NCBI RefSeq assembly: GCF_019266065.1
Contig: NZ_LPNR01000112.1
Span: 62,001 to 126,000, forward strand
DNA from: Nocardia sp. MH4
GTDB taxonomy: Bacteria; Actinomycetota; Actinomycetes; Mycobacteriales; Mycobacteriaceae
Direction: 5' to 3'
Length of the DNA: 64,000 nucleotides
Under the pieces are notes generated by a model. The model saw only the letters and a list, made by a program, of their open reading frames with translations, did not search any database and was not told the DNA's origin. Positions 15,520-23,551 of this stretch are shown in pieces (the first letter of the stretch is position 1; the number at the start of each line of letters is the position of its first letter). The translations under genes were made by a program, and so were the position numbers.

Positions 15520-16881
15520 ATGCGATCTGTGCGTGTGTTGGTCTGCTCGATCCTGCTGCTGTGTTCGTTGTCCGTCGGCAGTGCGGCCGCCGAACCCACC
15601 CCGGAATTCCCGGTGCCGCAACCGGGTACGCCGGGGTTCCTGCCCGACTTGCAACGCTGGATCGATCAGGTACTGCCGTCACCGATCCAACCGGCGGCCG
15701 GTGCCGATCCCGATGCCGAGCTCGCCGCGCTGCGGGCCGCGGTCCTGCCGTCGGCCGTGGGCGACGCGATGTTCGACCATTGGCCCGACGGGCTGGCCGA
15801 TTACACGCCGGGACAGATCATCGCCACCCGCGACATCCTCGCCACCGCGGGTCCGCTGACCCTGGTGCCGCTGCGCTCGGCCACCCTGCTCAAATACCGC
15901 ACCGATGATTCGCAAGGTCGCCCGTCCTTCGCCACGGCGACGCTGCTCGTGCCCGCCACCGACTGGACCGGACCCGGCGATCGGCCGGTCCTGGTCAACA
16001 ACCTGCCGATCGACGCGCTGGGGCGCGACTGCACGCCGGGATACACCCTCGCGCACGGCCTCACGCTGCACTCGAGCTCGACCGAATTCATCCCGCCGAC
16101 CACGCAATTGGCGGCACTGCGTGGATACGCCGTGCTGGTGCCCGATCACGAGGGCCCGTGGATGGCCTACGCGGAGCCGTATGTCGCCGGGCACGCGGTG
16201 CTCGACGGAATCCGGGCCGTGCGCGGCCTCGACCCGGCGGTTTTCGGCGCGAGCCGGTTCGCGATGACCGGCTACTCCGGCGGTGCCATCGCCACCCACG
16301 GCGCGGCCAAGCTGATCGACTCCTACGCGCCGGAACTCGCCGACGTGATCGTCGGGGCGGCGCTGGGCGGTGTGCCCGCCGATTTCGAGATCCTCTCGCG
16401 CAGTATGAACGCCAATCTCGCCTCCGGGATCTTCATGGCGGCCACCTTCGCGATCGGCCGGGAACGTCCCGAGATCCTGGCCGCGATGAACAACCTCGCG
16501 CGCTGGGTCGCCACCTCGGTGATGAAGGACCAGTGCGTGAGCGTGTTCGCCGTCCCCGGCGTCCTGCACCTGCCGATCGATGTCGGCGCGAACATCCCCG
16601 ACCCGCTGCGCTCGGACCTGGCCACCCGGATCTACGAGATCACCCGGATGGCCGGAATGCGCTCGGCCACACCGCTCTACATCTACAACGGCGAGCAGGA
16701 GTTCTGGATCCCCGCCGCCGGCGCGCGGAATCTGTACAACGAGCAATGCTCGCTCGGCGCGAACGCGGTGTACCGCAGCGTGTTCGGTGAGCACGTGATC
16801 GGTGCGGTCACCGGATATCCGGAGGCGATGCTCTGGCTCGACGAGCGATTGCAGGGTGTCGCGGCACGCAGTGAATGCTGA
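15520..16881 (+). CDS. Secreted LIP-family lipase (copy 2)
   Basis: 453 residues from ATG 15520, chosen over TTG 15496 because GAAGG lies ten bases upstream and the signal peptide then starts at residue 1 (MRSVRVLVCSILLLC), with cleavage near SAAAEP. The hydrolase domain carries GYSGGA, VGAALGGVPADF, YIYNGEQEFWIP and a final SEC-ending tail like copy 1. It is a paralogue of the preceding gene but with a longer N-terminal lid-like region (EFPVPQPGTPGFLPDL). Role: extracellular lipid hydrolysis. Confidence 0.9.
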   Translation: MRSVRVLVCSILLLCSLSVGSAAAEPTPEFPVPQPGTPGFLPDLQRWIDQVLPSPIQPAAGADPDAELAALRAAVLPSAVGDAMFDHWPDGLADYTPGQIIATRDILATAGPLTLVPLRSATLLKYRTDDSQGRPSFATATLLVPATDWTGPGDRPVLVNNLPIDALGRDCTPGYTLAHGLTLHSSSTEFIPPTTQLAALRGYAVLVPDHEGPWMAYAEPYVAGHAVLDGIRAVRGLDPAVFGASRFAMTGYSGGAIATHGAAKLIDSYAPELADVIVGAALGGVPADFEILSRSMNANLASGIFMAATFAIGRERPEILAAMNNLARWVATSVMKDQCVSVFAVPGVLHLPIDVGANIPDPLRSDLATRIYEITRMAGMRSATPLYIYNGEQEFWIPAAGARNLYNEQCSLGANAVYRSVFGEHVIGAVTGYPEAMLWLDERLQGVAARSEC

Positions 16882-17199
16882 CCGGCGGAAGTGGGAATTC
16901 TCTTCGATCTTCGCGGGCGGCTGCTGTGAAAGGTCAGCGGGCCGCGGAATTCCCGGGTGGTGTGGGCGATGACGGCCGGTCAGTGCTGGTGAGACGGCGA
17001 TGAAGGGGATCCGGTCCGCGGTGCGGTCCGGATTGCCGAAGAATTCCTGTGCCCCCTCATGGGGGTTTTCGACGAGCCGTGGTGACCTGTCCAGAAACCC
17101 GGAAACGGCCGAATTGCGGGGATTTTCGGGACTTATGTTCGGTGCGGTTTCGACAAAGCCATTCGTATTTCTCGAATCGCACAGGAAGATACGCCAACG
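16882..17199. other. Gene-free stretch between lipase genes
   Basis: 318 bases, lower in GC than the flanking genes. It contains a small terminator-like hairpin (17052-17069). The reading frames within it lack ribosome-binding sites and family resemblance, so I do not call a gene. The last ~60 bases are AT-richer and probably hold the promoter of the next lipase. Confidence 0.5.
17052..17069 (+). terminator. Small intrinsic terminator
   Basis: Stem CCCCC / GGGGG with loop TCAT followed by four T residues, 170 bases after the stop of lipase copy 2. It has the only U-tract among the hairpins seen here. Confidence 0.5.
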
Positions 17200-18387
17200 A
17201 TGAAATCTCCCAGTCGCAGACGGACGCTACACACGGCGGTGCTCACCGGCGTCGGCGCGCTCGCCGTCGCGCTCACCGGTCCGGGGGCCGCCGCGTCCCC
17301 CGACCCCGCGCCCTCCGAGCAGGCCCTCGCCGACATCATCACCTCCGGCCGCGAAGTGGCCGGGCCGGGTAGCGGTTCGGCCTGCACCTCCGGCAGCGGC
17401 GCCGGGTCGGGGAACGGCTCGGGCAACTGCTACGGCGGTTCGGGCTCCAGTTCGGGTTCCTCCGGTGGAAAGTCCACCGACACCATCGGTTACGGTCCCG
17501 CGCAGACCGCTTTCCTGGCCGCGTTCGCCTACGGCCTCGGCAACGGCGACGCCGCCCCGCCCGGCGCCAACGACTGGAACTGCAAGCCGACCGCCGAACA
17601 TCCGCGTCCGGTGGTGCTGTTGCACGGCACCTGGATGAACGCCTACAACGGCTACGCCTTCATGGGTCAGCCGATCAAGGACGCGGGCTACTGCACCTTC
17701 ACCTTCAACTACGGCCGCTCGGGCCTGGTCGAAGGCGGCGGCCTCGGCTCGCTGCTGCCCGGCGTCATGGGCACCGGCTACATCCAGGACTCGTCCAAGC
17801 AGGTCGCCACCTTCGTCGACCGTGTGCTGGCGGCCACCGGCACCGACGAGGTCGACATCATCGCCCACTCCCAGGGCGGCGCGCTGGCCAACTGGTACAC
17901 CAAGTACGACGGCGGCGCGGCCAAGGTGAAGAACCTCGTCACCTACGGTGCCACCCACCACGGCACCAGCCTCGACGGCATCGGTGCCCTGGGCCGGATG
18001 ATCAACAACGCCGGTATCGACATCCTGGGTCTGATCGAGATCTTCGTCGGGCATGCCGGCATCCAGCAGACGATCGGTTCGGACTTCGTCAACCAGCTCA
18101 ACGCCAACGGTGACACCGTCCCCGGCGTCGACTACACCGTCGTCGGCACCCGCTACGACGAGGTCACCAACCCCTACGACCTGACCTTCCTGAAGCCCGG
18201 TCCCGGCGCCACGGTCGACAACATCACCCTGCAGGAGGGCTGCGAACAGGACGTTTCCGACCACCTGACGATGATGTACTCCCCGCGCGCGCTGTCGATC
18301 GCGCTGCGGGCCCTCGATCCGGCGAGCAGCCCGAACCTGGTCTGCGAGTCCAACCCCTGGCTGGTCGGGGGTGGTGGCTCCCTGTGA
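17200..18387 (+). CDS. Secreted class 2 triacylglycerol lipase
   Basis: 395 residues. Signal peptide at residues ~1-32, cleaved near GAAASPDP. Residues ~52-95 form a Gly/Ser-rich linker. The catalytic domain belongs to the lipase class 2 group: oxyanion region PVVLLHGTWMNA, nucleophile elbow AHSQGGALANW, THHGTSLDG after it, and a final histidine probably in SDHLTMMYS. Four or more cysteines suggest disulfides outside the cell. It hydrolyses short to long acyl esters. Unlike the two LIP enzymes upstream it uses a minimal lid-less fold. A convergent terminator follows. Confidence 0.9.
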   Translation: MKSPSRRRTLHTAVLTGVGALAVALTGPGAAASPDPAPSEQALADIITSGREVAGPGSGSACTSGSGAGSGNGSGNCYGGSGSSSGSSGGKSTDTIGYGPAQTAFLAAFAYGLGNGDAAPPGANDWNCKPTAEHPRPVVLLHGTWMNAYNGYAFMGQPIKDAGYCTFTFNYGRSGLVEGGGLGSLLPGVMGTGYIQDSSKQVATFVDRVLAATGTDEVDIIAHSQGGALANWYTKYDGGAAKVKNLVTYGATHHGTSLDGIGALGRMINNAGIDILGLIEIFVGHAGIQQTIGSDFVNQLNANGDTVPGVDYTVVGTRYDEVTNPYDLTFLKPGPGATVDNITLQEGCEQDVSDHLTMMYSPRALSIALRALDPASSPNLVCESNPWLVGGGGSL

Positions 18388-18396
18388 GACGAGGCG

Positions 18397-18428
18397 AAGG
18401 CGCTGTTCGCGATCGCGGACAGCGCCTT
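18397..18428. terminator. Bidirectional hairpin terminator
   Basis: Perfect stem AAGGCGCTGT / ACAGCGCCTT around a 12-base loop, just after the lipase stop and 20 bases before the end of the convergent PucR gene. Confidence 0.7.
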
Positions 18429-18447
18429 CGGCGTCGCGGGGGTGGGA

Positions 18448-19671
18448 TCAGGCCGCGGAACGGTAGCTGCGGGCGACCAGCGCCGAGCGCAGATACCACA
18501 GACCCGAGGGCTGGGTCGGGTCGAAACCGGTGAGCTGGCCGATCCGCTTGAGCCGGTAGTCGACGGTGTTGGTGTGCACGTGCAGCACCCGGGCGGTGCG
18601 CTGGCGGTTGAGATTGTTCGCGATGTGGCGCTGCAGGGTCTCGAGCAGTTCGGGGTACTGGTCCAGCGGATCGAGCAGCGAACCGAGGAACTCCCGGCCG
18701 GGGCCGGGGCGGGTCAGCTGGTACTCGAGAGCCAACTCGTCGAAGCGGTACAGCCCGGAGGTGACCTCGAGCCGCTGCACCATGTCGAGCAACTCGTGGG
18801 CCTGGTCGGCGGCATCGGGCACGCCGGTCGTGCTGGTCTCCACCAGCGCCGCGGTGATACCGACCTGGGCCGCCTGCGAGAGCTGGGCCACGAGGGCGGC
18901 GAGGCCGTCGCGATCGAAGGTGCCCGCGGGGATGAGCACCGTGCCGCCGTCGACACTGAGCAGCGACAGCGCCGAATCGCCGCAGCGCTTGGCCAGCTCG
19001 GCCTGCACCCGGCGCAGCTTGCGGCGCGCGACCACCTGGGCGTCGAGGGCCGGGTTGGCCTCCTCGCGGTGCGGCGGGATCGCCAGGGCCAGAACGGCAT
19101 AGGTCTCGGCGATGGCGATGCCGCACTCGCGGGCCATCGTCGAGGTGCTGTGGCCGCCGAGCAGCGCCGAGGTGAGGGTGTGCACGGCGGTGTGGTGCTC
19201 GCTGACCACGCCGCGCAACTCCCGCACGTAGGCCAGCGACACCTGGGCGGTGATGGTGTCGAGCATCTCCATCACCATCTTGACGCCGTCGACGAGATTG
19301 TCGTAGTCCTTCACCGACGCGTTCGCGACCACCAGGTCGAGGCCGATCTTGAACCCTTCGGCGATCGAGTGGTGGATGGTGTCGATCGGCACGCCCTCGC
19401 GGGCCCAGCCGCTGGCCGCGTCCTGCAGGCGCTGCAGCTTGTTCGGGATGTCGCGGCCGTCGAGCATGCTGACGGCGAATTCGAGGCAGATCCGGGTGAT
19501 GGTGGTGACGTCGCCGGTGATCGCGTCGCCCGGCAGCGTGCCGCAGGGGACGACATTGGCGACGAAGTGGCCGACCATCTGCCGAGACAGGGCGCGCACG
19601 TCCTTCAACGGCGACGACATCGGCTGACCGGAGATGGTCAGCGATTGCCGGGGTGGATTCTCAACGGACAT
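18448..19671 (-). CDS. PucR-family (CdaR-like) transcriptional regulator
   Basis: 407 residues from ATG 19671, preceded by GAAGGGAAC; an upstream extension lacks support. The C-terminal ~60 residues are the PucR HTH: LLETLQRHIANNLNRQRTA and VHTNTVDYRLKRIGQLTG are near-consensus. The rest is the long N-terminal sensory region usual in this family, including a central GGDEF-like fold remnant. Members act as activators of nearby catabolic or lipid genes or of dispersed targets. The convergent secreted lipase is a possible target, but no operator is visible. Cytoplasmic. Confidence 0.9.
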   Translation of the reverse strand: MSVENPPRQSLTISGQPMSSPLKDVRALSRQMVGHFVANVVPCGTLPGDAITGDVTTITRICLEFAVSMLDGRDIPNKLQRLQDAASGWAREGVPIDTIHHSIAEGFKIGLDLVVANASVKDYDNLVDGVKMVMEMLDTITAQVSLAYVRELRGVVSEHHTAVHTLTSALLGGHSTSTMARECGIAIAETYAVLALAIPPHREEANPALDAQVVARRKLRRVQAELAKRCGDSALSLLSVDGGTVLIPAGTFDRDGLAALVAQLSQAAQVGITAALVETSTTGVPDAADQAHELLDMVQRLEVTSGLYRFDELALEYQLTRPGPGREFLGSLLDPLDQYPELLETLQRHIANNLNRQRTARVLHVHTNTVDYRLKRIGQLTGFDPTQPSGLWYLRSALVARSYRSAA

Positions 19672-19878
19672 CTGTGTTCCCTTCGCCCATCTTGCGGCTC
19701 TGCCCCCGCTGTCCAGCGTGTTCACCCTAGCCAACCCGCGGCGATGCCGGAATGGAACGTCAGGTTATGGGTCGTGGACCCATGCTTGCTTGCCTGCTTG
19801 GTGAGCGGTCACAAGTCTGGTCCATCGCTATGAGTGGTTGTAGAGTTCTCCGCGCCGGAACGAACCGATAGGGGCACC

Positions 19879-20355
19879 ATGCGACCTGCCGTCCGTTGTC
19901 TGGTCTGGGAACTGGACGAAACCCTGTGGGACGGCGTGGTCCACGACTCGACCAGCACCACGCTGCGCCCGCAGGCACTGCGTACGCTCACCAAGCTGAG
20001 CGAACGGGGAGTGCTGCATGCCGTCGCGGCACGTGGTGATCGTTCGCGCACCCTGCGCACGCTCTATCGGCACGGCCTCTACGAGATGTTCTCGGCGGTC
20101 GAGGTGGGCTGGGGCCGCAAGTCGGCCTCGATCGTGCGGATCGCCGACACCCTGGGCCTCGGGCTGGACGGGATGGCGTTCCTCGACGCCGAGCCGGTCG
20201 AGCGCGCCGAGGTCTCGCGTGCGCTGCCGATGGTGCGCTGCTATGCCGCCCGCAACGTGGACATGCTGCCGCTGTTGCCGGACTTCCGGCACGACCTGCG
20301 TTCGGGCCCGGTCCCGACGCCGCCACTGGGGTTCGCGCGCGTCCCGGCCCTGTGA
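19879..20355 (+). CDS. Degenerate HAD-superfamily protein (FkbH-like core)
   Basis: 158 residues from ATG 19879 with AGGGG upstream. The fold is that of HAD phosphatases most like the FkbH catalytic core (ELDETLWDG near the start, GRKSASIVRIADTLG in the middle, FLDAEPVERAEVS late). Motif I normally reads DxDxT; here the nucleophile aspartate is Glu (E11), although D13 and T15 are kept. Motif IV, normally two adjacent acids (DD), reads DA. Phosphatase activity is therefore doubtful; it may be a binding or scaffold protein. It is divergent from the PucR gene and convergent with a sigma factor. Confidence 0.72.
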   Translation: MRPAVRCLVWELDETLWDGVVHDSTSTTLRPQALRTLTKLSERGVLHAVAARGDRSRTLRTLYRHGLYEMFSAVEVGWGRKSASIVRIADTLGLGLDGMAFLDAEPVERAEVSRALPMVRCYAARNVDMLPLLPDFRHDLRSGPVPTPPLGFARVPAL

Positions 20356-20457
20356 CGGCCCGGATTCGGCTGCGCGCGCTGCCTTCTCGCACGCGATGCG
20401 GCACCGCATTGCGTGCGATCTTGCACAGCGTGCCGAAATCGACCGGGTGGCAGCGTC

Positions 20458-21339
20458 TCAGGACTGATCCGGCAGCAGCGACAAGGTGAGACCGGCCAGC
20501 CTGACCGGGTCGGCGACCACGTCGTAGGCCGCGATCCGCGTTGCCCGGATGGTGAAGGTGAGCACGAACAGCGGCCTGCCCGCCCGGACAACGACGAGCC
20601 CCGGCCGACCGTCGACGAGGACCAGGACCGCCTCCCGCGAGCGCTGCCGCAGCACGACCGCGCCTTCGGCGACGGCGGCCGCGCCCCGGACCAGGGCGGC
20701 CATGCCGGGCGGGAGCGCCGCCGGATCGGCCGAGCGCACGACATCGGGGGCGAGCACCGCCAGCAATTCGTCCAGGTCGCCCTCGCGCGCGGCCTTCAGG
20801 AACGCCGCCACCGCGGTCCGCTGCGCGGTCAGTTCCGCGGGCTCGATCCGGGCCGGCGCGTGGACGCGCTGCCTGGCCCGGCTGGCCAGCTTCTTGGTGG
20901 TGGCCGGTGTCCGCCCGAGCATCGGGGCGATCTCGGCGAACGGCACGGCGAACAGGTCGTGCAGCACGAACGCGACCCGCTCCTGCGGGCCGAGCACATC
21001 GAGCACGACCAGCAGCGCGCGGCCGACCGCGTCGGCGAGCAGCGCGTCGTCCTCGGGGTCGGCGCCCGGACCGGTGGCCCGCGTGTCGGCGAGGTCCGGC
21101 GCCGTGGTCTCGGCGCGCTGGGCGCGGGCGCGCAGCAGATCCAGGCAGATCCGGGAGACGACCGTGGTCAGCCAGCCGTCGAGATTGCCGATCTCGGCCA
21201 CGGCGACGCGATCCAGACGCAGCCAGGCCTCCTGCACGACGTCGTCGGCCTCGGCGGCGGTGCCCAGCATCCGGTAGGCGATTCCGCGCAGCCGGTCACG
21301 GCGCTGTTCGAAGGCGAGCGCGAGCGCATCCGTCTGCAT
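20458..21339 (-). CDS. ECF sigma factor, ECF41/SigJ type with SnoaL-like C-terminal domain
   Basis: 293 residues. Region 2 is at ~8-70 (RLRGIAYRMLGTAAEADDVVQEAWLR) and region 4 at ~115-170 (RVAFVLHDLFAVPFAEIAPMLGRT). Instead of an anti-sigma gene there is a fused SnoaL_2-like domain (~175-290) with VDGRPGLVVV, corresponding to the NGxPG-type motif of ECF41 sigma factors, where it tunes activity. Such sigma factors typically drive one adjacent operon. Here the divergent DoxX-like membrane protein is the likely target, in place of the usual carboxymuconolactone-decarboxylase-like partner. Cytoplasmic. Confidence 0.9.
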   Translation of the reverse strand: MQTDALALAFEQRRDRLRGIAYRMLGTAAEADDVVQEAWLRLDRVAVAEIGNLDGWLTTVVSRICLDLLRARAQRAETTAPDLADTRATGPGADPEDDALLADAVGRALLVVLDVLGPQERVAFVLHDLFAVPFAEIAPMLGRTPATTKKLASRARQRVHAPARIEPAELTAQRTAVAAFLKAAREGDLDELLAVLAPDVVRSADPAALPPGMAALVRGAAAVAEGAVVLRQRSREAVLVLVDGRPGLVVVRAGRPLFVLTFTIRATRIAAYDVVADPVRLAGLTLSLLPDQS

Positions 21340-21419
21340 CGGTCACCTTTCGGCCGGCCCGTTCGTCATCGGATCGACGGCGGTCGCCGTCGCTCACCGT
21401 AGACCGGAGGAACCCACTC

Positions 21420-21764
21420 ATGCACACGAGCTTCGTCGTCGTCACCGTGCTCGCCGCCTCGGCCGCGCTGATCGCCGCGGCGATCGACGTCGTCCGCGCC
21501 GACTGGATCCGCGCGAACATGCGCCGCTACGGGGTCGCACCGTGGACGCTCACGCCGCTGGCGGTGATCAAGGCGGTGGGCGGTCTCGCGCTGCTGGCCG
21601 GGCTGGCCTGGCGGCCGCTGGCGATCGCCGCCGCGGCCGGGCTCGTGGTGTATTTCCTGTGCGCGGAGCTGACCGTCCTGCGTGCCCGCGCCTACGCCGA
21701 CCTCGGCTACCCGTTGCCGTATCTGCTGCTCGCGGGCGCCTCGCTGACGCTGGCCGCGGTGTGA
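21420..21764 (+). CDS. DoxX-like membrane protein
   Basis: 114 residues, ATG with GGAGGAAC upstream. Three or four hydrophobic helices: ~4-25, 45-65, 68-90 and 98-113. The motif PWTLTPLAVIKAVGGLALL between helices is typical of the DoxX-like family, small quinone-linked or redox-associated membrane proteins of poorly known role. It is divergent from the ECF41 sigma gene (80-base gap), the usual arrangement for a sigma-controlled target, and ends at a strong terminator. Confidence 0.85.
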   Translation: MHTSFVVVTVLAASAALIAAAIDVVRADWIRANMRRYGVAPWTLTPLAVIKAVGGLALLAGLAWRPLAIAAAAGLVVYFLCAELTVLRARAYADLGYPLPYLLLAGASLTLAAV

Positions 21765-21768
21765 GGCG

Positions 21769-21800
21769 GTGGTGGCGCGCCCGGTCGGACGCGCCACCAC
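21769..21800. terminator. Bidirectional hairpin terminator
   Basis: Perfect 11-base stem GTGGTGGCGCG / CGCGCCACCAC with a 10-base loop between convergent genes. Confidence 0.75.
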
Positions 21801-21807
21801 GCCCGGG

Positions 21808-23397
21808 TCAGGACTCGGCCAGGATGAAGTCCGCCGCCTGTTCACCGATGAAGATGGCCGGGGCGTTGGTGTGCCCGCGGATGATCAGCGGCATCACCGA
21901 GGTGTCGGCGACGCGCAGGCCCTCGACACCGCGCACCTTCAGGTCCGGGGTGACCACGCTGGCCGCGTCGGTACCCATTCGGCAGGTGCCGACCGGGTGG
22001 TACAGGGTGTGCGAGAACTTCTCGAGCGTCAGCGCCATGGTCGCCTCGAGATCGTCGGGCGCCTCCGGCGGGTAGATCAGCTCGCCCAGCGCGCTCTTGA
22101 GCGCGGGCTGCTGGACCAGGCTCGCGCACACCCGCAGTCCGGCGATCAGCGCCGCGCGGTCGGCGCCGTCGGGATCGGACAGGTACCGCGGGTCGATGAC
22201 CGGCTTGGCGGTCGGATCGGCCGACGCGAGACCGATCCGGCCCCGGCTGCGCGGGCGCAGCAGGATCGCGCCGAGGACGACGCCGTGCTCGGTCGCCTCG
22301 ACCAGGCCCTCGTGATAGAACGGCGCCGGCGCGTAGATCAGTTCCAGATCGGGGTGCTCGAGATCGGGCTCGCTGCGCACGAACCCGTACGCCTCACCGA
22401 CATTGGAGGTGAGCATGCCGCGATGGCGGACCAGGTAGTTGATCAGCTCCAGCGGCTTCTCCGCCGCGAACAGCGAGTCGCCCTCGACGCTGTAGCCCAG
22501 GGCCGCGATCAGATGGTCCTGCAGGTTCGCACCGACCTCGGGGGAGTGCGCGACCACCTCGATGCCGTGCTGCTTCAGCTCGTCCTGGTCGCCGATGCCC
22601 GAGAGCTGCAGCAGCTGCGGGCTGTTCACCGCGCCACCGCACAGGATGACCTCGCGATTCGCGGTCACGGTGTGGGTCTGCCCGGCGTGCAGGTACTCCA
22701 CGCCGGTGGCCTTGGTGCCGTCGAAGAGCACCCGGGTGGCCAGCGCTTCGGCGCGCACGGTCAGGTTGGCGCGCTTCATCGCCGGGCGCAGGTACGCGTC
22801 GGCGGTGCTCCAGCGCCTGCCGTCGCGCTGGGTCACCATCGTCTGCGAGAAGCCCTGCGGCGCGGGCCGGTTCGGCGACTCGAGTTCGTGGCCCGCCTGA
22901 CGCACGGCCTCGAGGAAGGCATGCGTCGAAGCGCGCGGGCTGCGCTGGCGCTGCACGTGCAACGGGCCGCGCGAGCCCTCGTCCGGGTACTGCGCGTCCT
23001 GGACATTCTCGATCTTGCGGAACTGCTCGACCGCCGCCGCGAAGTTCCACTCCTTGCCGGCGAGGAGCCCCCACTCCTCGTAGTCGGCGCGGAAACCACG
23101 CACCCACATCATCGCGTTCATCGACGACGAGCCGCCGAAGGTCTTGCCGCGCGGCCAGTAGATCTGCCGGTCGCCGAGGCCGGGCTGCGGCTCGGTCAGG
23201 TAGTCCCAGTCACGCTCGGTGCGGAACAGCTTCGAGAACGCCGCCGGAATATGGGCGAACTTGTTGTCGTCGGCCGGACCGGCCTCCAACAGCACGACCG
23301 TGGTGCCCGGGTCGGCGCTGAGCCGATTCGCGAGCACCGCCCCCGCCGACCCCGAGCCGACGATCACGTAATCCGCGGACGTCCCACCTGCTTGCAC
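21808..23397 (-). CDS. GMC-family FAD oxidoreductase (choline-dehydrogenase-like)
   Basis: 529 residues from a GTG with GGAG seven bases upstream; longer frames add unrelated sequence. Rossmann FAD motif DYVIVGSGSAGAVLANRL at the start, GMC signature GKTFGGSSSMNAMMW, second signature CGGAVNSPQLLQLSGIG, and catalytic residues in LYHPVGTCRMG and RGHTNAPAIF near the C-terminus. It oxidises an alcohol to an aldehyde or acid; the substrate cannot be told from sequence. It lies 154 bases downstream of another flavoprotein on the same strand and may share a pathway with it. Cytoplasmic; no signal peptide. Confidence 0.9.
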   Translation of the reverse strand: MQAGGTSADYVIVGSGSAGAVLANRLSADPGTTVVLLEAGPADDNKFAHIPAAFSKLFRTERDWDYLTEPQPGLGDRQIYWPRGKTFGGSSSMNAMMWVRGFRADYEEWGLLAGKEWNFAAAVEQFRKIENVQDAQYPDEGSRGPLHVQRQRSPRASTHAFLEAVRQAGHELESPNRPAPQGFSQTMVTQRDGRRWSTADAYLRPAMKRANLTVRAEALATRVLFDGTKATGVEYLHAGQTHTVTANREVILCGGAVNSPQLLQLSGIGDQDELKQHGIEVVAHSPEVGANLQDHLIAALGYSVEGDSLFAAEKPLELINYLVRHRGMLTSNVGEAYGFVRSEPDLEHPDLELIYAPAPFYHEGLVEATEHGVVLGAILLRPRSRGRIGLASADPTAKPVIDPRYLSDPDGADRAALIAGLRVCASLVQQPALKSALGELIYPPEAPDDLEATMALTLEKFSHTLYHPVGTCRMGTDAASVVTPDLKVRGVEGLRVADTSVMPLIIRGHTNAPAIFIGEQAADFILAES

Positions 23398-23551
23398 TGT
23401 CCAACTCCGATCCTGCACTGCATCTGTCGTAGCCAACTGGACGCGCCCGCTCGCGGGCCCGAAAAGCCCGCGAGCGCAGCCGGACTCGTCGTCCGGCGGC
23501 GGCGCTGCAAGCAGCGTACTGACAGTGGCGGTCCGGTGGGTGCCGCCTGAC

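Noticed and set aside
17000..17203. 67-residue frame between lipase genes
   Set aside because: No ribosome-binding site, no codon bias and it contains a terminator-like hairpin.
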